Shown piece after piece: positions 10,317-21,500 of a stretch of DNA of 64,000 nt. Origin of the DNA: Tetradesmus obliquus (lineage: Eukaryota > Chlorophyta > Chlorophyceae > Sphaeropleales > Scenedesmaceae); NCBI GenBank assembly GCA_030272155.1, contig CP126192.1, forward strand, positions 5,924,501-5,988,500. The letters run 5' to 3'. Under the pieces are notes generated by a model. That model saw nothing but the letters and a program-made list of their open reading frames with translations. It was not told where the DNA came from and did no database searches. Position 1 is the stretch's first letter. Each line of letters starts with the position of its first letter. The translations under genes were made by a program, and so were the position numbers.

Positions 10317-13300
10317 ATGGCTCTGCTCAGCCAGACTCGCATGGGCCGTGTGTCCGGCACAAGGGCCAGCAGGACCACCTGCGTGCGCGTGCAGGCCGTT
10401 CAGGAGCGCAAGGCCGGCTCTGGTGAGGCTGGCATGGACAGGACAACTGCAGCTCCAGACCGTTCAGTTGGCGCCAGCAAGCAGCTCGGCATGTATGTTT
10501 GTATATCAACCGGCAATCAGCCGGTTTACATGTGGATTTGACATACAATTAGCAGAGGCGCAGCAGCGAACAGTGCAAACAGGCTTCAGTGCAAGCAGGC
10601 ACTGATCCCCCTGCAGTGACCAGTTGATTTGCTTGCGCATTGAGAAGCACGACATTCAAAATTGATCATGAGTTTTAGGGGCTTCGAGCTCTCAGTGCAC
10701 CAGAACTTGCCAGAGTGTTTGAGCGCAGCACCCAACACGAAGGTACAGCCATGCCCTCGCTTTCAACTCGCCGCCCTGCTGTGTTCACCTGTTGAACTAC
10801 TTGCAGCTGGTCGCGCCCTGCTGAGCGGTCTGGCTGGCTCCGCCCTGCTGGCGCAGCCCGCCCTGGCCCAGGAGTCAGATGCAGTTGACTCTGCAGTGGC
10901 CAACCTGACCGAGGCAGTCAAGGTGGGCTGCAGCTGCATGGCGTGATATATTGACCAGGCCGCAGGCCAGGATCACCAGCAGCTGTCGTAAGCGCTATTG
11001 TGCAAGCGCCTATATCTTGCCAGGGCAGCAGGCGCTGCACGCAGACAGCGGGTGACTGGACACATGCCAGACCGTGCTGCAGCAGCAACGTGCATATGCA
11101 TCAGGTGTATGTTTCCCATTCAAAACCATACTCCCATCTACTGCGACGCAGTGACCTTTATCAGCGGTCACAGTCTGGCAATGTGCCTTCGCTGTTGTGT
11201 TTCCTGCAGGCTGCTGGCCAGGGCGTGAAGGCAGCCATCGACCTGGTGGGTGCTGGCGTGAAGATTGCCCAGGAGGGTTACGAGGTGGCAGCGCCTGTCA
11301 TCAAGCAGGGCGTGGATGTGGCTGCCCCTTTTGTGAGCGAGGCTGTGAAGGTCACTACGGAGACTGCCGCACCGCTGCTGTCCAGGGCAACCCCAGTGGT
11401 CAAGGTGAGCAGTGAGCCGGCTGCTGCTGCTGCTGTGCTACAGGAAGCTGGCAGAAGACAGGCAACATGGGGCGGCAACGAGCAAGGGTAGCGGGCATGC
11501 AGTAGCAGCGGAATTGGCCGCCAAACAGCTGGCTACCGCAGCAGTGCAAGGATATGACATTGTGATTACAGACATCCTGAGTTTGCTACACCACCAGCAG
11601 ATGCACCCGTGCCCAAGGGCGTCCCATCCACTGCAATTACTGAGCCGCCAACTGCACAGCAGTTTCATGTCTTGTTACTGATGCGCTGCGTGCCATGCTA
11701 GGCCTCCACTGCAATATATCACCACCCATACTCATCTTTATCGTCACCATTTCTGCTTGCAGGACTCGCTGCAGTCTGCCATCAACTCTGTTGGCGTGGA
11801 TGTGGACAGCATCTCCCGCACCACCAACGTGGTGACCAAGACCGCCACTGAGGGCGCCACCGCAGCGCAGCCCTTCATCAGCAAGGCGCTCACCTTCCTC
11901 ACCACCACCGAGCCGGTGAGTGACAGCATCGTTGCAGCAGCAATAGCAGCAGCACAGGTTTGTGCCGGCGCAGCAGGCTAAGAAAGCATGCATGTGTGCC
12001 GTCCAGGTCAGAGGTACAGACTCGGCACAAAGAAGCACCACTCAGCATCCTCAGCAGCAGCAGAACTGCAGACCCCTCTTTGTTCGCATCCTGCGTGGTT
12101 TAACGCGTCTGTTCCTGTGTGCCTGCCTCTGCGCAGTTGTTATCCACACCTGTCTCCTTATGCATCTGTGTTGTCCGTGTGTTCCTGCCTCATCCCCGGT
12201 TCATCCCCTGCAGGTGCTGCTGGCCGAGTACGGCCTGGGTGCCGTGGCGCTGTACTACCTGGCCCCGTACCTGGTGGGCGGGCTGTTCGGCAGCCTGCGC
12301 GGCTTTGCCGGCGAGGTGACCGCTGCGCAGGCGCTGGACCTGGTGGGCAGCGACGGCAGCGCCGTGCTCATCGACATCAGGACTGAGGTGCGCGCTGGAT
12401 TCTGAATTGAGTTTATGGTGGTTTGTATGTTATGCTGCTGGCGGTGGTGACATGGGATGGATGGGTTAGTGTTTTGGCGAAGTCAGCTAAAGTTGGTGTG
12501 GCATCATATCTGGCAGTGTGCACATTGCCGATGCACTTCAGCCGGCTTACCAAAATCTGCTGGACATGTGTCTGTGGTCGCGCCTTCGGTTCAATACTGA
12601 CGTGCCTGCTGTCTACCTGCCCATCTCGTGCTGCTGCAGCGCGAGAAAGAGGCTGCGGGCCTGGCTGATGTGCCCGGTGGCGCCAAGGGCAAGCTGCTGG
12701 AGGTGGAGTACGCCTTCACAGAGGACAAGAAGCTGCGCGGCCAGCTGCGCGACGCCAACGCCATCGAGGCACAGGTGCGGCGCAGTGCAGTGCTGCGATG
12801 CTGCAATGTCGTTTTTGATGGCAATTGTGATGAGGCGCATGCTTTAGACTTGATGGTGGCACATTGTGCTTTAGACTTGATGGTGGCACATTGTGCACAG
12901 CCTGGCGCGTCCATCGCCAGTGGGTGCACCGCTCATCTCTTGATGCAGCATGTAGAATGGCGCGTTATCTTCCGCCATGGCTGCTGCCATTGTGGTGCAA
13001 GCTTATGTGTACCCTGCTGCTGCTGCTGCTGTCCTTTTGCGCTGCTGCAGATCACCGCGCTGCAGATCGCGTCGCTGAAGAAGATCGGGCGCGGCAGCAA
13101 GATCGTGCTGTTGGACCGCTACGGCAGCGCCTCCAAGGCAGTGGCCAAGGAGCTGGCTCGCAGGGGCTTCGGGCGCGTGTTCGTGGTGGCAGGTGCGCTT
13201 TGTACACTGCGGCTGCTTTCAGCAAGCTTTGGACCTTGCGCCATAGCCTGTCTTCCTGCGCTGCATGCTGCCAGCAACAGCGCTAGCATCCTGCGATAGC

Positions 13301-13703
13301 CCAACTTGACCTGTCCAGGGGCTTCGGGCGCGTGTTCGTGGTGGCAGGTGCGCTGCTGTGTTTCTGTTTCTGATGACCAAGCTTCAAGTTGTTTGCTGTA
13401 CATCTCTTCTGCACCCAGCTGCATGCATTGGATGCATTTGTTTGCATTTGTCCGGCCTGCTCAAAGATCATGCTTCTCACTGTGCTGCTGCGTTTTTGCT
13501 GCTGTGACTTCATTTGGTGTGCGGCTGCAGGCGGCTTTGACGGCCGCGGCGGCTGGGTGCAGAGCAAGCTGCTGGTGAAGCCCACAGCCAGCATGTTCAG
13601 CGGCGTGTCCAGCAGCCCCCTGCCAGCCAGCCTGGCCCGCACCCTGAGCACACGCACGGAGAGCACCCGCGGCCGCAGGGCGCTGCCTGCCCCCAGCAAG
13701 TAA
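10317..13703 (+). CDS. CAS: Chloroplast calcium-sensing protein CAS, rhodanese-like
   Basis: Eight exons, 10317-10422, 10807-10922, 11210-11404, 11763-11915, 12214-12387, 12640-12774, 13051-13192 and 13531-13703, join in phase to give 397 residues, close to the usual CAS length. Residues 1-35 look like a chloroplast transit peptide (MALLSQTRMGRVSGTRASR). A second hydrophobic segment ends at QPALAQ, a thylakoid-type cleavage motif. A soluble Ala/Val-rich region follows, then one membrane span (about 198-220, YGLGAVALYYLAPYLVGG). The C-terminal rhodanese-like domain (VLIDIRTE; IVLLDRYGSASKAVAKELARRGFGRVFVVAGGFDG) lacks the catalytic cysteine, as in known CAS. In plants and Chlamydomonas CAS is a thylakoid protein linking calcium to stress, acclimation and CO2-concentrating responses. 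The tail is Ser/Thr/Arg-rich. Confidence is high because of motif order and exact phases. Confidence 0.93.
12841..12894 (+). repeat. Perfect 27-bp tandem duplication in a CAS intron
   Basis: The unit GCTTTAGACTTGATGGTGGC plus seven bases occurs twice back to back with no mismatch, inside the intron between CAS exons 6 and 7. Perfect identity implies a recent event. Confidence 0.95.
13316..13347 (+). repeat. Copy of the end of CAS exon 7 with donor
   Basis: The last 32 bp of exon 7 (13161-13192) and its GTGCGCT donor recur 155 bp downstream without change inside the next intron. Splicing from the copy would need an acceptor just before it; the preceding bases (CTGTC) do not offer one. Confidence 0.92.
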
Positions 13704-15002
13704 ACGCTTGGAGGTTCCTCTGCTCCTCTTGCATATACAGCTATTGCTGTGGCGCGGTGAGGTGCCGGCATGTTGATCTCGCCGCAGTGGTTGGATTGCT
13801 GCTGTGGTCCAGCAGGGCAAGCGGCGTGATGGACGGATGTGTAAGAGGATGCGGCACAAGGGTGTGGTGGTTATGGCGCAGCTGTGTTTGGCTACAGCAG
13901 CCTCCATTGCAGGCTGTGTGTAAGCCCGGCAGCTGTGGCGGTCTGCCTCTGCGTACAGCAGCTGCTGCAGCATGCAGCTGATGGCGTGGTTTGGCCGACG
14001 TGTGCCTGCGGTGTGTGAGGTGAAGTGTGCTTATTCACGTAGAGTGCCGCACCATGTGTGAGTGGCATGGGTGCGCACCCGTGACATACAACATACATTG
14101 TTTGAAGGGTTCCTCAGCACCAGCTGCTGCCATGTGTATGGCCAGTGCGGTGTGAGGCCCTAGAGAGAGTGAATGATGCAGAGGCGACAACTCGGCCTAA
14201 TGCGTGTGCTGCCATGCTTGCCAATGACAACAGGTTGGCGGAGCATGCAGGCGCATGGCATATTTGAGCTATTGGTCAGCCGTGTCTGCAGTGTGTAGTC
14301 AGCGTATGTGGGTTACTTGTGGAGCGATATTGATACTGGTAGGTGGCATGAGGATCTTGAGAGGGCCATGCATACAATCAGCCTTTGAGAAGAGGCCTGC
14401 AGTGTTCACAGCCCGTGCTGCAGTTAGTGCACAGCAAGTGTATTTCACGATGGATGTGTCCTGTGTACATCTTTGTGTTGGACGTGTAACTGAGTCAGCT
14501 GTCAAGTCCAAACTCGAGCAGCCTCTGCTGATTATGCACTGGCTACTGTACGCTACGACCTTCCTGATGTTGCATTGATGCTGTCGCAATATGCAATGTC
14601 TTTCCTGCAACTCATAATACTACGACCTTGCTTATGTTGAAGCGCAGATACAAACGAACTGAGAGCTGGGAGTGCTCCCTCATGGTGGTGGTCCAAGGTG
14701 AATGGCGTGCCCCTTCCATACAGCATCTGTTCTGCTCAACAGCACTGCTGCAGCAACCAACGCAGAAGCCATTGCTGCATGAGGGCCTCTGATGTTCGCT
14801 CACATCACCAGTAGACCACAATTTAAATGGCGATAGGCATATGCAGTGCAGGATGCCACGTAAGCTGCAGGATGCACGTGAACTATAGCGAAGAGGCAGT
14901 GCACTACCTCCACGTGGTCCAAAGTATCCGAGGTGCGACTAGAAGTCGGCGCGACGAATGCGCTCAAGACATCATCATTAGCAAATAATCACATCTAAGT
15001 AC
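13704..15002. other. Intergenic between CAS and the Hsp20 gene
   Basis: It contains the CAS 3' UTR, with several TGTAA motifs (for example near 13840 and 13918) as possible poly(A) signals. I see no supported gene. Confidence 0.5.
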
Positions 15003-15097
15003 TTCTTGAAGTGACTTAGGCTCACAGTTCGTGCCTAGTCGAGGACTTTCCGGAACCTTCTAGGCGTGACATCGCAGCGTGCTCAGCGGGTATATAG
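15003..15097 (+). promoter_or_regulatory. Heat-shock elements and TATA box of the Hsp20 gene
   Basis: TTCTTGAA at 15003-15010 and TTCCGGAACCTTC at 15048-15060 fit the alternating TTCnnGAAnnTTC units bound by heat-shock factor; the second is a perfect three-unit element. TATATAG follows at 15091-15097, 31 bp downstream and 128 bp before the start codon. Placement ahead of a small heat-shock gene makes the reading strong, and predicts heat induction. Confidence 0.82.
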
Positions 15098-15224
15098 CTC
15101 GCTGCTGGCTCGGACCGGACCAGTTGTTTTTCAAAAGTGCAGAAAGCTATCAAGCAATCCCACAGCGCTTTCAACTGCCGCTCTGCTGTCGCGAGCTCGT
15201 ACTACGAAACCTTCGGCAGACACA

Positions 15225-15498
15225 ATGTTGACCACCTGCGCAGTGCGTGCCGCTCCCGTGTTTGTGAGGCGTGCGTCTCGCATGCCTTTGAAGGCTATGG
15301 CTCCTCGTGTGCCGCTGCAGATCCGTGCCTTCCAGGAGGAAGCCAAGCATGAGCAGCACGATGAGAAGCACGATGAGAAGCAGGTGCAGAAGCACCAGCC
15401 AGGCCAGGGCTCCTCGATGATGCGTGCTGACATATACAGCAGGTGAGCGGGAGCAAACGACGCGAAGAGTGGTTCGGCTGCACTTTTAACGACAGCAG

Positions 15499-15533
<35 letters not shown>

Positions 15534-16756
15534 TGATGCCTGCTGCTGGCAGTTCATGCTGGCACTGCATGCATTGCAGCCCCAAGACTACTCAAGAGTC
15601 ATCTAGAGGCAATCACACGAGCAACCAGTCCACTGATACCTCATGCACAGCAGAACATGCAGCTTCCCATGTCACCATGCACTGCTGCAGCGTCCCCCAA
15701 TCACCAGCAACTACTGCTCACCACCTTAGGTGCTGCCATTCCTACCTCACCCCTGCTCTGCTGCTGCCTGCTCGCCCTCATCAACCCCAACTCCCACCCC
15801 CACAGGTTTGGCCGCCTGCCCAGCATCTTCAGCGAGATGCAGCGCGAGATGGACGCCCTCACCCGCAGCTTCGGCCTGTTCGACGATTCCGACTTTCTGA
15901 TGGCCCCTTTCCGCAGCAGCCCCCTGCTGGCTGACATGCAGCGCCACTTTGACATGCTGGCAATGGAGGCGAAGATGCCGCTGCTGCGGCTGGCCACTGA
16001 CATTGAGGAGGATGAGGGGGCTTTCACCATCAAGGCTGACATCCCTGGCATGTGAGTGCAAAAGCAGCAGGCAGCAATGCTTGGCACGGCAAAGACAACT
16101 ACAGCAAAATCCTTGTTTAGTGCTGCATGCTGGTCTGGAAAGTCCCAGAACACTACAGGCATGCAGCAATGTGCAGCGGTCCATGTAGCAACAAGTGCTA
16201 GAAGCGCAAGCTCTGCATGGCAGGCTGCATGTACCCGTGCCCAGTGTAAATGGTGTCGACATTCCAGAAGCTTCTGGCAGCTCTGCCAGCTCAAGCGTGA
16301 TGCTGCTGCTCTGGCGCTTGTGTGACAGCTGTCTTTGTGCTGCGATGGCCATCCGGCCGCCCAGCCTAGGACACAAACAGCAATTTCACCTTGCTGTTCA
16401 CGGACATGCTCTCACCACGTCCCTGCTGCTGCTGCTGCTCTCCTCCCAAACCCCGCACTCTCAACCTTTCAAACCTCTCATCCCACAGGAGCAAGGAGGA
16501 CGTCAAGATCAAGGTGCTTGACGGCACCCTCACCATCAGCGGCGAGCGCAAGGAAGAAAAGAAGGAAGGCGAAACTGCTGAGGGCAAGGCCGCGCGCATC
16601 GAGCGCAGCTACGGCTCCTTTGTGCGCAGCTTCAGCCTGCCGGCCAATGTAGATGCTGCCGGCATCAAGGCCACTGCCAAGGACGGCGTGCTGACTGTGG
16701 TGGTGCCCAAGGTGGAGGTGCAGGAGCCACAGGCGCAGGAGATTGCCATCGAGTAG
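15225..16756 (+). CDS. Organellar small heat-shock protein (Hsp20/alpha-crystallin)
   Basis: Three exons, 15225-15442, 15806-16051 and 16489-16756, join through two phase-2 introns to give 243 residues. Residues 1-36 form an Arg/Ala-rich transit peptide (MLTTCAVRAAPVFVRRASR), so the protein is probably chloroplastic, possibly mitochondrial. A charged His/Glu/Lys stretch follows. Then comes an Hsp20 N-terminal region (FGRLPSIFSEMQREMDALTR) and an alpha-crystallin domain from about residue 130: ADIPGMSKEDVKIKV, LTISGERKEEKKEG and the signature GVLTVVVPK. The C-terminus (EIAIE) resembles the I-x-I type anchor. It should form an ATP-independent holdase oligomer that binds unfolding proteins under heat or light stress, like the algal HSP22 group. 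An upstream heat-shock element supports heat induction. Confidence 0.92.
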
Positions 16757-18315
16757 GCTGGGTTCAGGCTGGCCTGCGCGAGTTGGATTGCAGCGCTGTT
16801 GTGTTGGACTGGTGGACTCCGGCAGCACTGGCACCTGTACCTGTGTGGATTTTGAGTGCAACTGTGGAGCTGAGCTGTTTGTTAAGAACAACAGCATGCT
16901 CGTCCAGCAACCCGATATGGCGGGGTTGCGTGCGTGCTAGTGGTGGTGGTGGCCACCATGGTGTTAAACTGGTGTGTCTATGACGTGGCAGAAATTTGGT
17001 GTTGACGTTAGACAGTTGCCCAGCTTGTACTCGGCATTCAGAAGATTGCATGTGTGGCTGTGCGGTGGCAGCGCAGTGCTGTCAGTTGTTGATGCATTCA
17101 TGCTGGCAATGCTGGCAATGCCAGTGCTTGTGACCTGGGACTCTGCATGTGGGTGGTGTGACATCACTTGTTGTCGGGCCGCGCAGTGCTTGGGTGTGCT
17201 TAGGCAGATACGCAGAGGCTGCTCTGTGACTGTGCATTCTAGGCCACCTGTGTGGACTTGGCAACTGCTGACAGCAGCAATGCAGAAGGAGTTACAGACT
17301 GGAGCTAGTGAGCATGCAACTACCAATGACTGAATGATGATGTTGTTACAATGCGAGAGCGAGATGGCAGTCCATACAACAGCCTGGTCATGTGTTGGCG
17401 GTTTGTTGACATTGAAGCGCCACATTTTGCCTGACTGCTGACCCAAGTAGCGGTCAACTGGAGTTGGTGCTGTGCACACACATGTGTTTGATTTGGGTGC
17501 TGGGATGACAACACATGTGCTCTTCATGTCATGTGCAGCGTCAGAGAGGCCATTTGTAGTGCTACAGTTGGGCTATAGGTTTGCACAGTATGCACTACAG
17601 GTTATGCTTGCCGCAGAACTGTGCGGTATGTTGCATACAGCAACACATCACACACAGAGTTGCATCCAGCGGGACAGTACTATGCACTAGAGCCATGATG
17701 TTGAGCGCAGCCGCATGTCTTGCAGGCAAGCTTGAGGCTGCTGCATTGCATGTGTTTGCGGCTTGCATATGAACGCATGTCGTCATGTCTTAGCATGTTG
17801 TTTATGTCGACAACAAAGGCTGCAGAAGGCTGCGGGACGTTTTTGCTGACAGTGCTGTGCCTCACTGTGTTAGACTGCCTATAATGCATGGCACTATTGT
17901 GCAAGTTTTGACTTAGGTTTGTACAGCATGCTGCTTGCTGGTGAGGCTGGCTGATGAGCTGTGCTAGGATGGTTTGTGCGCACGCGGCATGTGATGGGTG
18001 AGCCACAAGTACATGCCATTGCATGGCAGCAGTCATCTTGCAGCTGTGCTGTGTGGGCTCCCTCTGCATATGTCGCGCAGCAGCATACAACACCCTCTGC
18101 TGTGATGCAGTGAAAGCGTGCTTGCCATATCTGCGTTCCTGCATGCAGAAAGTCGTGGTATGTTTTGCAACAGCACTTACATCATTATGTATTTGCATGC
18201 GCAGGCCATGCAGATTGATGCATTGGGCGATTCTGCATAGTTCCCCATGTTTTTCTGATAGCAGCTGTTGCTGTTGTGCTTGCCATGTGCCGTATTATTG
18301 CCATTGCAGTGTGCA
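16757..18315. other. Intergenic, Hsp20 gene to retrotransposon
   Basis: It holds the Hsp20 3' UTR. Several short open frames exist on both strands, none with a domain, splice support or biased codon use. Nothing else is supported. Confidence 0.5.
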
Positions 18316-18320
18316 TGAGC
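18316..18320 (+). repeat. Target-site duplication, left copy
   Basis: TGAGC directly precedes the 5' LTR and recurs at 23046-23050 directly after the 3' LTR. Five bp is the usual Ty3/Gypsy duplication; the match extends to six bp (ATGAGC) if the LTR ends one base earlier. Confidence 0.75.
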
Positions 18321-18524
18321 TGTTGCGTGCAACACTACTCTAGAAGCCCCATGAGCTAGTGTGCTGTCTAAGTAGAACTACGTAGATGGACTTTGATCCT
18401 TCGGCATGTTACTCTGAGTCTTAGGGTACATGTTCGTTGGTACGTAGGCAGGGCAGGCCATATTAACGGGCCTTCGTCCCCAAGTCCAGTATTCTTACAC
18501 CAGCCCAGCTTACCCAGCGCAAGA
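18321..18524 (+). repeat. 5' LTR
   Basis: It starts TGTTGCGTGCAACA, a short palindrome, and matches 22842-23045 base for base as far as I can check by eye. It contains the ATG (18393) from which the pol frame is open. Confidence 0.93.
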
Positions 18525-21500
18525 CTGGTAGCTGAGAAGGATAGGCACAAGACAGCATTCAGGACCCCAATGGGCCTGTATGAGTGGAATGTCATGCCCT
18601 TTGGTCTGACAAACGCACCAGCAGTGTTTGCCAGGACAATGCAGACAGTTTTCCAAGATATGATTGGCAAGTTTGTGCTTGTTTATCTGGACGACATACT
18701 GATTTTCAGTAAAACTCCAGAAGAGCACGAGACACACCTAGAAATGGTGTTACAGCGGCTAGAGCAACACAAGTTCTATGCTCAGCTGAAGAAGTGTCAC
18801 TTTGCACTTCCAGAGGTAGAGTTCTTGGGACACATGGTAAGCAAGGAAGGCATCCGTGTGGATCCAAGAAAAGTCAAGATTGTGCAGGAGTGGCCCAAAC
18901 CTGCCAACTTGTCAGACTTAAGATCTTTCTTAGGCCTGTCAAATTATTTCAGACGCTTTGTGCATGCATACAGCACAATAGCAAGACCACTGCATGCTCT
19001 CACACGGAAGGATGTTCCGTGGCAGTGGACAGCTACGTGTGATAAGGCTTTTCAGCTGTTGAAAGACAAGCTTTCATCAGCGCCAGTTCTGAAAATGCCA
19101 GATTTCACACAGCCATTTGAGTTGATAGCCGATGCCTCAGATTACACCTTGGGTGCAATTCTGATGCAAGAAGGAAGGCCTATCGCCTTCGAAAGTCGGA
19201 AGTTGACCCCAGCAGAGGTCAATTACCACACACCAGAAAAAGAGCTGCTAGCAGTGATGCATGCACTCACTGTTTGGCGCTGTTATGTAGATGGCTCGCA
19301 TGTAAAGATCCTCAGTGATCATGAGCCATTGAAGTATCTAAGATCCAAAGCACAGTTGCTTCCACGGCAAGTGCGATGGTCACAGTTCTTGGAGCGCTTT
19401 GACTACTCTTGGGAGTACAGAGCAGGACGGCTGAATGCCGCCGACCCCTTAAGCCGTGTAGCGCACGCTGAGGTGGGAGGTTCCGGAACTGGCAGTTGGG
19501 CGGGTAGCGTCCCGGCCTCAGAAACTGTACTCGAGTACCTAGCAGCTATTGCTGAGGAGGGTGCCCCTAGGCGCAGTAAGAGAAAGAGGTCCTTGGCCAG
19601 GTCCTTTTCCCCTCCTGAATCCCCTAGGCTTAGCAGGAAGAAGAAACAAGGTCAGTCACGGACTGCCCCTGCTAAGACAGCTCAGAGCACTGTACCTGCA
19701 AGTAAGGCTGACGCAGTAGACACGCGCGCAACTCGTCCCGCCGTCGAGCAGATCGCAACGGACATACGCGAGGCTTTGCAAGCAGTTTACAGTAGTGAAC
19801 AGCAAGGGCTTGAACAAGCGGTTGTTCGCTTTGGTTTGCGGCATACAGAAGATGGTCTGTGGTGCCGTCAGCAACAGGTGTATGTGCCTACTGCAGAGCT
19901 GCAGCGGCGCTGCATCTCAGGGTTACATGACACACCCTACAGCGGTCACAAAGGAGTGACAAAAACGCTGGCGGCTGTGCAAAGATTGTATTGGTGGCCA
20001 GGTATGCGTGGCTCAGTGACATCATATGTCACCACGTGTGCTTCCTGCCAACGCAATAAAGTTCAAGGCAAGAAACCCATTGGGAAGTTGCAGCCATTAG
20101 CGGTGCCTGCAGCCCCATGGAGTGAGGTGTCCATGGATTTCATTACGGGTCTGCCGACTACTCCAGCCGGTAATGATTTGATAATGGTGATGTGTGACAG
20201 ACTCACAAAGATGGTGCACTTCGCGGCGTGCACAAAAACAGTTGATGCTGTCGGAGCAGCAAAACTGTTCAGAGACCATGTCTTCCGGTATCATGGTTGG
20301 CCAGCTAGCATTGTGAGCGATCGCGATACTCGCTTCCGTAGTGAGTTCTGGTCGTCTCTCATGCAGCTGACAGGTGTCAGGCACAAGATGAGCACTGCCT
20401 TCCACCCGCAGACAGATGGTCAAACAGAGAGTCGAGTGCTTGAGGAGTACCTACGGCACTACGTCAATCCAGTTCAAGATGATTGGGATGATTGGCTCCC
20501 TCTGGCTGAGTTTGCTTACAACAACTCAGTTCACGAGGCGGTAGGTGAGACCCCGTTCTTACTGAACTACGGTCTGCACCCACGCCTGCCAGGAGCAGTC
20601 CGCACGCAAGCACGGACGGTCACTCCCGCGAGTGAGTTTGCGTCGAGAATGCAAGAAATTGTCGCTAAGGCAAAGGCGCGGCTTGAGGCAGCACGCAAGC
20701 GTGCTGAGCGGATTTACAACCCCTCTCGCCGTGAGGCTATCTTCTCAGTAGGCGATCAAGTGTTGCTTAGTGCAAGAAATATTGTTCTTAAAACGCCTGG
20801 CGTTATGCATGCACTCACTGTTTGGCGCTGTTATGTAGATGGCTCGCATGTAAAGATCCTCAGTGATCATGAGCCATTGAAGTATCTAAGATCCAAAGCA
20901 CAGTTGCTTCCACGGCAAGTGCGATGGTCACAGTTCTTGGAGCGCTTTGACTACTCTTGGGAGTACAGAGCAGGACGGCTGAATGCCGCCGACCCCTTAA
21001 GCCGTGTAGCGCACGCTGAGGTGGGAGGTTCCGGAACTGGCAGTTGGGCGGGTAGCGTCCCGGCCTCAGAAACTGTACTCGAGTACCTAGCAGCTATTGC
21101 TGAGGAGGGTGCCCCTAGGCGCAGTAAGAGAAAGAGGTCCTTGGCCAGGTCCTTTTCCCCTCCTGAATCCCCTAGGCTTAGCAGGAAGAAGAAACAAGGT
21201 CAGTCACGGACTGCCCCTGCTAAGACAGCTCAGAGCACTGTACCTGCAAGTAAGGCTGACGCAGTAGACACGCGCGCAACTCGTCCCGCCGTCGAGCAGA
21301 TCGCAACGGACATACGCGAGGCTTTGCAAGCAGTTTACAGTAGTGAACAGCAAGGGCTTGAACAAGCGGTTGTTCGCTTTGGTTTGCGGCATACAGAAGA
21401 TGGTCTGTGGTGCCGTCAGCAACAGGTGTATGTGCCTACTGCAGAGCTGCAGCGGCGCTGCATCTCAGGGTTACATGACACACCCTACAGCGGTCACAAA

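Noticed and set aside
18526..18540. Primer-binding site TGGTAGCTGAGAAGG just after the 5' LTR
   Set aside because: It begins TGG as a tRNA-primed site would, but the same bases encode the conserved RT stretch LVAEKDRHKTAF, and gag and protease are missing. The match is more likely a coincidence at a deletion join.
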